Below are positions 1-5,906 of a DNA stretch of 5,983 nt, piece after piece. This DNA comes from an uncultured Bacilli bacterium (GTDB lineage Bacteria; Bacillota_I; Bacilli_A; RF39; UBA660): NCBI GenBank assembly GCA_934148535.1, contig CAKPDF010000021.1:1-5983 (forward strand), given 5' to 3'. Each line of letters begins with the position of its first letter. Within the stretch, counting starts at the first letter, position 1. The translations under genes were made by a program, and so were the position numbers. The notes under the pieces are model-generated. The model was not told the DNA's origin and did not search any database. It worked only from the letters and a program-made list of their open reading frames with translations.

Positions 1-45
1 AATCCTTCCTTGGTTATATATTTCTATATTACCACAGAAAGGATT
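1..45 (-). promoter_or_regulatory. Leader hairpin of left IS end, covers RBS
   Basis: On the minus strand, positions 45-39 pair with 7-1 (AATCCTT with AAGGATT). Inside this, 34-25 pairs with 20-11 over ten positions with one A-A mismatch, closed by a GAAA loop at 24-21. The outer stem includes part of the purine-rich AAGGAAGG motif that would serve as the transposase ribosome binding site. This is the arrangement expected if transcripts entering from outside, for example from the adjacent repressor gene, fold and block translation. It could instead act as an attenuator. The pairing is seen directly; the function is inferred. Confidence 0.45.
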
Positions 46-74
46 TATCTTTACACAAAATTATTTACATACTC
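1..74 (-). mobile_element. Left inverted IS end (partial, IS256-like)
   Basis: Positions 1-74 are the reverse complement of 5980-5907 with only two mismatches (positions 46 and 70). The inner tip carries the core TTTACACAAAATTATTTACA, which resembles the terminal repeats of IS256/mutator-family elements as I recall them; that family assignment is from memory. Read on the minus strand outward from the tip there is a leader, a hairpin and a GGAAGG ribosome-binding-like motif just before the window ends, so a transposase gene probably begins just outside the window. No transposase coding sequence is present here. The tip touches the tetR-type stop codon with no gap. Without the outer end and target duplications the family and element limits are not proven. 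Confidence 0.65.
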
Positions 75-659
75 TTAAGATTTCTTATCTTTTTTAGAAA
101 TATTATCAGGAATTAAGATATCTAGGTATTCTAGTATATCTTTTTCTTTATATTTCTTTTTATTTTCTAGCATTTCAATACCAACTCCGAATACAGCACC
201 CATATAAAATTTAGCAACAAAACTACTAGGAATACTACTAGTGACTTTTTCACTACTTTCAATAGAGTGTTCTACATCTTGTTTAAAAGCATCATATATC
301 ATATCCATTACAATACTATTTCTATTATTTCTCATAATAGAGGAATATACTACTTTTTTATCTTCGATATGCTTTAAAAATAAACTAATCATTTCTAAAT
401 AATATTCTTTAGAATTTTTAATATTGGTATTTTTTTCTAATTCACTAGTTAGAGATTTTTTTAAGTCATCAACATAACTAGAGAATAATTCATATTTGTC
501 AGCATAATGAGAATAAAAAGTAGATCTATTAATTAATGCTTGCTCACAAATATCGGATACTTTTATTTCTTCAAATGATTTTTCTTCTAATAATTTTATT
601 AAAGTTGAATATAACAAATTTCTTGTTTTAACAACTCTCAAATCTTCTTTCTTTTCCAT
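75..659 (-). CDS. TetR/AcrR-family transcriptional repressor
   Basis: This encodes a 194-residue protein, the usual TetR size. The N-terminal DNA-binding domain spans about residues 10-58: a first helix near TRNLLYSTLIKLLEEK, the helix-turn-helix starting VSDICEQA (34-41), and the recognition segment NRSTFYSHYADKYEL (44-58), a hallmark TetR pattern. The remaining helical part (about 60-190) would bind ligand and dimerise; FYMGAVFGVGIEMLENK resembles the C-terminal region of Bacillota TetR regulators. The start at 659 is chosen because AGGTG lies 5 bases upstream and a good promoter lies directly before it. The frame stays open to an ATG at 800, but that start has no ribosome binding site and would add a membrane-like stretch. 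The gene is divergent from the MMPL operon, its likely target. The stop codon abuts the IS end, so the last residues could have been reshaped by insertion. The inducing ligand is unknown. Confidence 0.92.
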   Translation of the reverse strand: MEKKEDLRVVKTRNLLYSTLIKLLEEKSFEEIKVSDICEQALINRSTFYSHYADKYELFSSYVDDLKKSLTSELEKNTNIKNSKEYYLEMISLFLKHIEDKKVVYSSIMRNNRNSIVMDMIYDAFKQDVEHSIESSEKVTSSIPSSFVAKFYMGAVFGVGIEMLENKKKYKEKDILEYLDILIPDNISKKDKKS

Positions 660-664
660 AACAT

Positions 665-669
665 CACCT
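665..669 (-). promoter_or_regulatory. Ribosome binding site of repressor gene
   Basis: AGGTG on the minus strand sits five bases before the ATG at 659 and decides the start choice. The predicted transcription start is near 669, so the site would lie at the very 5' end of an unusually short leader of about 10 bases. Confidence 0.6.
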
Positions 670-675
670 ATAAAA

Positions 676-704
676 ATTATAGTATAACCTAAGACAATTG
701 TAAA
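676..704 (-). promoter_or_regulatory. Promoter of repressor gene
   Basis: On the minus strand TTTACA (704-699) and TATAAT (681-676) are separated by exactly 17 bases. This is a near-consensus housekeeping sigma promoter. Transcription would begin around 669, ten bases before the chosen ATG. The -35 element lies inside the inverted repeat at 698-716, which fits autoregulation. Confidence 0.75.
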
Positions 705-716
705 GATAAAATACAA
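698..716. promoter_or_regulatory. Operator-like inverted repeat 1
   Basis: TTGTA (698-702) and TACAA (712-716) are perfect inverted arms around a 9-base spacer containing GATAAAA. The repeat overlaps the -35 box of the repressor gene promoter. Its size and position suit a TetR-type operator, but short palindromes are frequent in AT-rich DNA, so this is a candidate only. Confidence 0.35.
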
Positions 717-750
717 AAGTTGTTTATTTGTTAATACATTTAATAGATAT

Positions 751-770
751 TTGTTGGATAAAAAACAACA
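751..770. promoter_or_regulatory. Operator-like inverted repeat 2
   Basis: TGTTG (752-756) and CAACA (766-770) are perfect arms around a 9-base spacer. With the leading T the site reads TTGT, then GGATAAAA, then ACAA, echoing the TTGT / GATAAAA / ACAA layout of the repeat at 698-716. Two similar sites in one divergent intergenic region could both bind the TetR-type protein. Inferred, not proven. Confidence 0.35.
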
Positions 771-782
771 TTCAATAAATGT
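768..782. promoter_or_regulatory. Operator-like inverted repeat 3
   Basis: ACATT (768-772) and AATGT (778-782) form a 15-bp inverted repeat with a 5-base spacer. It overlaps the edge of repeat 2 and lies just upstream of the candidate promoter of the transporter operon, so it is another possible repressor site. Confidence 0.28.
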
Positions 783-784
783 AA

Positions 785-813
785 GTGAACTTTTTTTCAT
801 ATTGTAATAAAAT
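785..813 (+). promoter_or_regulatory. Weak candidate promoter of transporter operon
   Basis: TAAAAT (808-813) matches the -10 consensus at five of six positions. The -35 position 17 bases upstream reads GTGAAC, a poor match at three of six. Transcription would start near 820, just before the GGAGG at 824-828. A weak -35 box is common at regulated promoters, but the true promoter could lie elsewhere between 700 and 820. Confidence 0.3.
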
Positions 814-837
814 GATATGGAACGGAGGTTATAGAGA

Positions 838-2901
838 ATGAAGAAAATAAAAGATTTTATAATTAATCATAGTCTTATGGTTGTAATTATATCTCTAATA
901 CTATTAATACCAGCAGCAATTGGATATTATAAAACAAAAATAAACTACAATATTCTAGTATATTTACCAGAAGATATAGATACAATTAAAGGCCAAGATA
1001 TTTTAACAGATGATTTTGGAATTGGAGCATTTTCTTTTGTAATGGTAGATAATATGTCTAACTATGATATCTTAAAATTAGAAGATAAAATAAAGAAAAT
1101 TGATTCAGTAAACGCTGTTATTTCTTTAGCAGATATTACTGATACAACTATTCCAATAAGTATGTTACCAGATGATGTAACAGATAGATTATATAAAGAT
1201 GGAGAAACAGTATTGGTTGTAACATTTGCTACATCAACATCTGATGAAAAGACAATGGATGCTGTGACAGAATTAAGAAGTACAGTAAAAGATGCATCTA
1301 AAGTAAGTGGTATGACTGCGATGGTATTAGATACTAAGGAATTATCAGAACAAGAAATAGTAGCGTATATCATAGTAGCAGTAGTATTATGTTTAATAGT
1401 ATTAACATTATGTACTGATTCATATTTGATACCTGTATTACTATTAGGAAATATTGGATTTGCAATTATTTATAATATGGGTACAAATATTATATTTGGT
1501 AATATTTCTTATATTACTAAGGCTATTAGTGCTGTATTACAATTAGGAGTAACAACAGACTTTTCGATATTCTTATATCATAAATATGAGAATGCAAAAT
1601 TAAATTATAAAGATAAAAAACAAGCTATGAGTAAAGCAGTAACTGAAACATTCCAATCAGTAATAGGAAGTTCTCTTACAACAATAGCAGGTTTCTTAGC
1701 ACTATGTGCAATGAATTTAACGTTAGGTAAAGATATTGGGTTAGTAATGGCTAAAGGTGTATTTTGGGGACTTGTATGTGTATTAACATTATTTCCAGCA
1801 CTGTTACTTACATTTGATAATCTAATAGAAAAAACAAAACATAAGGTTGTAATGCCAAAATTTGAAAAATTACAAAAATTTTCAATTAAGCATTATCGTT
1901 TATTATTTATAATTTTTATTCTTCTATTAATACCAGCATGGTATGGAAATAATAATGTAGAAGTTTATTATAAATTAGATAAATCATTACCAGAAACTTT
2001 AGCAAGTTCTGTAGCAAATAGTGATTTAAAAGAAAAATATAATATAGTTTCACCAGAAATAATTTTACTTGATAAAAATATTAAATCAGAAGAAATTACT
2101 TCTTTAGCAGATGAATTAAAAGAAGTAAAAGGAATAGATTTAGTATTAGCGCCAACATCATTATTAGATTTTGGACTTCCAGAGGATATGTTACCAGATG
2201 ATATTGTAAAAGTTATCTCTAATGATAAATATCAATTAGTTATAGTAAATTCAACATACGAAGTAGCATCTGATGAATTAAATAACCAAATAGCAACTGT
2301 TAATAAAATAGTAAAAAAATATGATAAGAAAGCTATTATAGCAGGTGAAGGACCACTTATGAAAGATTTAACTGAAATAAGTGATAGAGACTTTCATAAT
2401 GTAAATTACTTATCTATAATAATTATATTTATACTAATGTTATTAGTATTAAAATCAGCATCACTTCCAGTAATATTGGTGTGTGCTATAGAATTTGCAA
2501 TATTTGTTAATATGGGAATATCTTATTATACACATGATACATTACCATTTATAGCATCTATTGTAATAGGAACTATTCAGTTAGGAGCAACAATAGATTA
2601 TGCAATACTTATGTCTACTAAATATATAGAAGAAAGAAATAATAATGATAAGATGCCTGCAATAAAGAATACATTAAGTAATACTGTACCATCTATCATA
2701 ACTAGTGCATTATGCTTCTTTTCAGCAACTATAGGAGTATTCTTATATTCAAAAATAGATATGATAGGTGCTATATGTAAGTTATTGTCAAGAGGATCAA
2801 TTATTAGTATGTTAGTGGTAGTACTTATTCTACCAAGTTTACTAATTATATTTGATAAAATTATAGTTCATACAACTAAAGATTTAAGGGAGGTTAAATA
2901 A
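838..2901 (+). CDS. MMPL/RND-family membrane transporter
   Basis: This encodes a 687-residue integral membrane protein with the two-fold repeated MMPL (RND superfamily) plan. Each half has one membrane helix (about 8-28 and 354-372), a large extracytoplasmic domain, then five helices (about 174-325 and 524-675). Each half carries the conserved membrane aspartate in helix 4 or 10: D241 in GVTTDFSIFLYHKYE and D587 in GATIDYAILMSTKYIEE. In MmpL3 the equivalent Asp-Tyr pairs relay protons; here the first pair is Asp-Phe, the second Asp-Tyr. MLPDD occurs in both external domains (109-113 and 451-455). Family members export lipids or other hydrophobic compounds using the proton gradient; the substrate here is unknown. 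The start has GGAGG at 824-828, nine bases upstream. The gene is the first of a two-gene operon divergent from a TetR-type gene that probably represses it. Confidence 0.93.
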   Translation: MKKIKDFIINHSLMVVIISLILLIPAAIGYYKTKINYNILVYLPEDIDTIKGQDILTDDFGIGAFSFVMVDNMSNYDILKLEDKIKKIDSVNAVISLADITDTTIPISMLPDDVTDRLYKDGETVLVVTFATSTSDEKTMDAVTELRSTVKDASKVSGMTAMVLDTKELSEQEIVAYIIVAVVLCLIVLTLCTDSYLIPVLLLGNIGFAIIYNMGTNIIFGNISYITKAISAVLQLGVTTDFSIFLYHKYENAKLNYKDKKQAMSKAVTETFQSVIGSSLTTIAGFLALCAMNLTLGKDIGLVMAKGVFWGLVCVLTLFPALLLTFDNLIEKTKHKVVMPKFEKLQKFSIKHYRLLFIIFILLLIPAWYGNNNVEVYYKLDKSLPETLASSVANSDLKEKYNIVSPEIILLDKNIKSEEITSLADELKEVKGIDLVLAPTSLLDFGLPEDMLPDDIVKVISNDKYQLVIVNSTYEVASDELNNQIATVNKIVKKYDKKAIIAGEGPLMKDLTEISDRDFHNVNYLSIIIIFILMLLVLKSASLPVILVCAIEFAIFVNMGISYYTHDTLPFIASIVIGTIQLGATIDYAILMSTKYIEERNNNDKMPAIKNTLSNTVPSIITSALCFFSATIGVFLYSKIDMIGAICKLLSRGSIISMLVVVLILPSLLIIFDKIIVHTTKDLREVK
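2886..2894 (+). promoter_or_regulatory. Strong RBS inside the end of transporter gene
   Basis: AAGGGAGGT lies within the last codons of the transporter gene and eight bases before the next ATG at 2903. Stop and start are separated by one base, so the two proteins are probably translationally coupled and made together. Confidence 0.8.
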
Positions 2902-2902
2902 A

Positions 2903-4534
2903 ATGAAAAAAAATAAAATAATATTACCATTAGTAGCGTTATCTTTAACATTACAAATGGTACCAGTAAATGCATTAACTAAAGATGAAACAGTTTATTC
3001 AAATTTAAATAAAGATGGAAGTAACTTTAAAACAGTAGTAGTAAATCATTTATATAATTCAGAAGATGAAGAAATGCAAGATATAACAAAATTAAAAGAT
3101 ATTTTAAATATAAATGGTAAGGAAAAATTTACTTTAAATAATGAGAATTTAAGTTGGCAAAATAAAGGTAATGAAATATTTTATCAAGGAACAATTGAAA
3201 AAGATTTACCAATAACTACAGAAATTACTTATTATTTAAATGGTGAAAAAATAGAAGAAAGTAAGTTAAAAAATAAGAAAGGTAATATAAAGATAGAAAT
3301 TAAATTTACAAATACAGATTCTCATGATGTATATGTAAATGGAAGATCACAAACTTTATATACACCATTTGTAGTAACTTTAGGAACAGTTATGCAAAAT
3401 AAAAATATTTCTAATTTAGAAATATCTAATGGTAAGATATTAAATACTGGTTCTAAAAACTTTGTAGTAGGATTATCTTCTCCAGGTTTATATGAATCAT
3501 TAGATTTAGAAGAATTAAAGGATTTAGATAAGATAACAATATCATATGATACAAAGAGTTATAAATCAAATACATTCTATATAGTAGCAACTCCTAAATT
3601 AATGGATACAACTGATTTAGATGTATTTAATAAATTAGATGAAGTATATTCTTCAGTTGATAGTCTACAATCTAATATGAATCAAATAGAGGATGGATCA
3701 AATAAAATATTAGATGAATTAACTAAGAAAATAGAAACTATGTCATCTAGTAGTTATAGCGCTATTGATGAAGATACTATGAATAAAATAAAGGCTTTAG
3801 CAGTTAGTGGTGCAAAAGCTAAAGTTCAAGAACAAGAAAGCGTTTTAAAAGAAACAGTAATTAATACTTTAGATAATTCAGATAGTTTAAATCCTAGTAA
3901 TGTAGCATATCTTACATTACAGACAGCAGCAGGAAGTAGTGATGTTGCAAATGCAATTTTAAAATATACTAATACTTGTGATTCTAATGGATTAGAAAAA
4001 TATCGTAATGAAATAATAACTAAGACTGCTTCTTCTGATCAAGTGTTACTTGGTTTAGCAAGTTCTTTAGGACTTATTAATGAAAATACACCTCAAGCTT
4101 ATTATGAATCTATTGCAGAAACTGTTGCGCTTAAGTTAATAGAAGGTTGTGATGCTTATAATACTTCATACACTGTAGCAAATATGGAACTTTCTGGATT
4201 AAAACAAACTATTCCAGAGGTAGTATATCAAGCAATATTATCAGCATCTAGTGAGACAGCAGAGGGTGTATCATCTAGTGTTGCTACTACTGTAGCGGAT
4301 ACATTTACTAAAGAAACTATTAGTAGTTTAAATACTTTAAAGGATGCTTTAACAACTTTAAATACTGGTATATCTACTTATAATAATGAGGGTATAAAGA
4401 CATTATCTAGTTATAAGAATAGAGCAATGGAATATACTAATTTATTAGAGAAACTATCTGATTTAACTAATAGTTATAAAGGATTTGGATCAGATAATAC
4501 TACAACTACTACATTTGTATCTGTAGTAAAATAG
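2903..4534 (+). CDS. Secreted partner protein of the MMPL transporter
   Basis: This encodes 543 residues with a clear Sec signal peptide: MKKNK, a hydrophobic stretch at 6-20, and probable type I cleavage after VNA (24). The mature N-terminal part (about 25-236) looks beta-rich, with patterns such as ITYYLNGEKI and TPFVVTLGT. From about 237 (TDLDVFNKLDEVYSSVDSL) it becomes helical, Ala/Ser/Thr-rich and coiled-coil-like, with a second helical stretch at about 470-525. I recall similar proteins encoded beside MMPL transporters in Bacillota, sometimes described as YhgE/Pip-like with Gly-Leu heptads; here those heptads are largely absent. There is no C-terminal membrane helix or LPXTG, so it is presumably released or held by its partner. 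Two cysteines (C359, C416) could form a disulfide. An eight-A run follows the start codon and could slip. Function is inferred from the operon; the exact role is unknown. Confidence 0.8.
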   Translation: MKKNKIILPLVALSLTLQMVPVNALTKDETVYSNLNKDGSNFKTVVVNHLYNSEDEEMQDITKLKDILNINGKEKFTLNNENLSWQNKGNEIFYQGTIEKDLPITTEITYYLNGEKIEESKLKNKKGNIKIEIKFTNTDSHDVYVNGRSQTLYTPFVVTLGTVMQNKNISNLEISNGKILNTGSKNFVVGLSSPGLYESLDLEELKDLDKITISYDTKSYKSNTFYIVATPKLMDTTDLDVFNKLDEVYSSVDSLQSNMNQIEDGSNKILDELTKKIETMSSSSYSAIDEDTMNKIKALAVSGAKAKVQEQESVLKETVINTLDNSDSLNPSNVAYLTLQTAAGSSDVANAILKYTNTCDSNGLEKYRNEIITKTASSDQVLLGLASSLGLINENTPQAYYESIAETVALKLIEGCDAYNTSYTVANMELSGLKQTIPEVVYQAILSASSETAEGVSSSVATTVADTFTKETISSLNTLKDALTTLNTGISTYNNEGIKTLSSYKNRAMEYTNLLEKLSDLTNSYKGFGSDNTTTTTFVSVVK

Positions 4535-4539
4535 TATAT

Positions 4540-4576
4540 AGTATTCGCCATAGATGATAAATTTCTGGGCGATACT
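4540..4576 (+). other. Bulged stem-loop after the operon
   Basis: AGTA plus TCGCC (4540-4549, with T4544 bulged) pairs with GGCGA plus TACT (4568-4576), giving nine pairs around an 18-base loop. It lies 5 bases after the secreted-protein stop and is not followed by a T run, so it is not the terminator, which comes 29 bases later. It is one of the more GC-rich spots in the non-coding part. It could stabilise the 3' end of the mRNA, form part of a small RNA, or be a dispersed repeat. Function unknown. Confidence 0.45.
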
Positions 4577-4604
4577 TGGAATATAAATATATAATATAAT
4601 AACT

Positions 4605-4633
4605 AAAGAACTAACAAAAAAGTTAGTTCTTTT
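4605..4633 (+). terminator. Terminator of transporter operon
   Basis: An 11-bp perfect stem, 4605-4615 with 4622-4632 (core AGAACTAAC / GTTAGTTCT), closes a six-A loop and runs into TTTT and further T-rich sequence. This is a typical intrinsic terminator separating the operon from the next gene. Its core is nearly the same as that of the terminator at 5874-5901. Confidence 0.88.
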
Positions 4634-4659
4634 CTAATTTTATAAAGCAATATTGACTT

Positions 4660-4688
4660 TTGTTAACTATTGTGATAGTATATATAAT
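4660..4688 (+). promoter_or_regulatory. Promoter of the two-membrane-segment protein gene
   Basis: TTGTTA (4660-4665) and a perfect TATAAT (4683-4688) are spaced by 17 bases. Transcription would start near 4695, just before GGGGGA at 4701-4706. A better -35 sequence, TTGACT at 4653-4658, sits 24 bases from TATAAT, too far for that -10 box, but 17 bases from a weaker TAGTAT (4676-4681). Confidence 0.6.
4666..4679. promoter_or_regulatory. Palindrome between -35 and -10 boxes
   Basis: ACTAT (4666-4670) and ATAGT (4675-4679) are perfect inverted arms around TGTG, lying wholly within the promoter spacer. A protein bound there would block RNA polymerase, so it is a candidate operator. No regulator can be assigned. 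Confidence 0.35.
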
Positions 4689-4714
4689 CGTTAAGAAAAC
4701 GGGGGAATGAAAGA

Positions 4715-5866
4715 ATGGATAGGGAGATTAGATTTTCACCTTATGGTACTGTATATGGTGTTGAAGATAGATATAGTGGTTTTACTAAATTTGGCGAGAT
4801 TTCTTGTGAAGAATTTTTTTCTAAATGTATAGAGGCTACAATTGAAAAAGATTATAATGGTAAATATTATTTTGAAATTAATTATAATGGAATGATATTA
4901 AATTTGAGATTGTCTAAGGATGCAATGGATGCATATTTAAATGGAATTTATATTGACGATAATATTTCTAAACTTAATTCTATAGTTAATGATGGTGCAA
5001 AAATCACTGAAGATAACTATGAAATATACAAACAAAGAATAATAGAAAAAGGTGATAATAATGAAAAATTATCCGAAAAAGAGCAAAGAGAATATTTAAG
5101 ATATATGCTTCAGGAAGTTAAACCTTTTAATCCTTTGAAAAATATAATTAAAGATGATGTACTTCGCTCAACTTTTTTAATTTTTACTGGTATTGCTTTT
5201 GCTATCGGAGGGATGTGTTCTCTAATGTCTTTATGTTTAAAGACTAATATTAGTCTTAGTTCGGCTATTTTGTATTTTAGTTTACCGTTTTCTATAATTG
5301 AATTGATTAATTTTGCTACCTCTTTTGTTATGGGTTATAAGGATTATAGAAAGAGGAGAAAAATCTATAAAACAAAAATAAAAAAATTACAAAGTCAATT
5401 AGGCATTGATATAGAGAAAGAATATATTAAAGAACAAAAAATGGATGAAAGTAAAAATGCTAAAGTAATTAGCGATGGTATTTTAAAAGAAATATACAAT
5501 TTATTAAATTTAATTTCTAGTTTGTCATATAAGGATAAAATGATGTTTGCTAAACAATTGAAGGCAGTAAAGGATGATTATATGTCATTATTAGAAAAGA
5601 GTGCTGTACCTAATTTTGAATATACAGATGAATATTTTAATAGTAAAAAGAAAATAGTAGATAGTCTTGCAAAAATAGAATTACAAGTATATCCTTCTAT
5701 TAAAAGAAATAATTCTTTTTCAAAAATAAAAAAAGAAGCAAATAGTTTGGATGAAGTGTTTAATGAAATATTAGAACAAGATAATGATTATGTAGTTATG
5801 AATAAAGAAGATTTAGCACCTAAGAAAGAACACGTGTATGTATTAGAGAAAAATGGAAGAAATTAA
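4715..5866 (+). CDS. Uncharacterised protein with two membrane segments
   Basis: I do not recognise this 383-residue protein. It has no signal peptide. Residues 1-150 look soluble, with a probable beta-rich start (FEINYNGMILNLRLS) and a charged helical stretch (about 95-135). Two hydrophobic segments follow (about 153-175 and 182-207), joined by a short turn around LKTNIS. A strongly basic run after them (KDYRKRRK, 209-216) implies by the positive-inside rule that both ends face the cytoplasm. The C-terminal 170 residues are helical, charged and coiled-coil-like, with KKLQSQLGIDIEKEYIKEQ and SLSYKDKMMFAKQLKAVKDDYMSLLEK. The start is set by GGGGGA at 4701-4706, eight bases upstream; an ATG at 4707 is out of frame. 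It is transcribed alone, between two near-identical terminators, so a link with the transporter is not established. It might be a membrane-anchored scaffold or sensor; this is a guess. Confidence 0.85.
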   Translation: MDREIRFSPYGTVYGVEDRYSGFTKFGEISCEEFFSKCIEATIEKDYNGKYYFEINYNGMILNLRLSKDAMDAYLNGIYIDDNISKLNSIVNDGAKITEDNYEIYKQRIIEKGDNNEKLSEKEQREYLRYMLQEVKPFNPLKNIIKDDVLRSTFLIFTGIAFAIGGMCSLMSLCLKTNISLSSAILYFSLPFSIIELINFATSFVMGYKDYRKRRKIYKTKIKKLQSQLGIDIEKEYIKEQKMDESKNAKVISDGILKEIYNLLNLISSLSYKDKMMFAKQLKAVKDDYMSLLEKSAVPNFEYTDEYFNSKKKIVDSLAKIELQVYPSIKRNNSFSKIKKEANSLDEVFNEILEQDNDYVVMNKEDLAPKKEHVYVLEKNGRN

Positions 5867-5873
5867 ATGTTTT

Positions 5874-5901
5874 AGAACTAATGAAAAAAGTTAGTTCTTT
5901 T
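5874..5901 (+). terminator. Terminator of the 383-residue protein gene
   Basis: AGAACTAA (5874-5881) pairs perfectly with TTAGTTCT (5891-5898) around a nine-base A-rich loop, followed by Ts. It starts eight bases after the stop codon and ends five bases before the right IS tip, so it would shield the IS from readthrough on this side. Confidence 0.85.
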
Positions 5902-5906
5902 AATAG

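Noticed and set aside
660..800. In-frame upstream extension of the repressor to an ATG at 800
   Set aside because: No ribosome binding site precedes that ATG, the extension is a hydrophobic stretch foreign to TetR proteins, and a near-consensus promoter plus AGGTG lie inside it, directly before the ATG at 659.
1062..1373. Minus-strand open frame of 103 codons
   Set aside because: It lies wholly inside the transporter gene, opposite strand, and translates to a low-complexity Ser/Thr/Val-rich sequence. It is a shadow of the real coding frame.
2906..2913. Eight-A run after the start codon as a phase-variation switch
   Set aside because: Runs of this length are common in AT-rich genomes and follow from two Lys codons and an Asn codon in a signal peptide; there is no further support.
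4540..4576. Stem-loop considered as the operon terminator
   Set aside because: No T run follows it, and a far better terminator with an 11-bp stem and Ts is at 4605-4633.
4707..4709. Alternative ATG just before the 383-residue gene
   Set aside because: It is out of frame with the long coding sequence and too close to GGGGGA; the ATG at 4715 has correct spacing.
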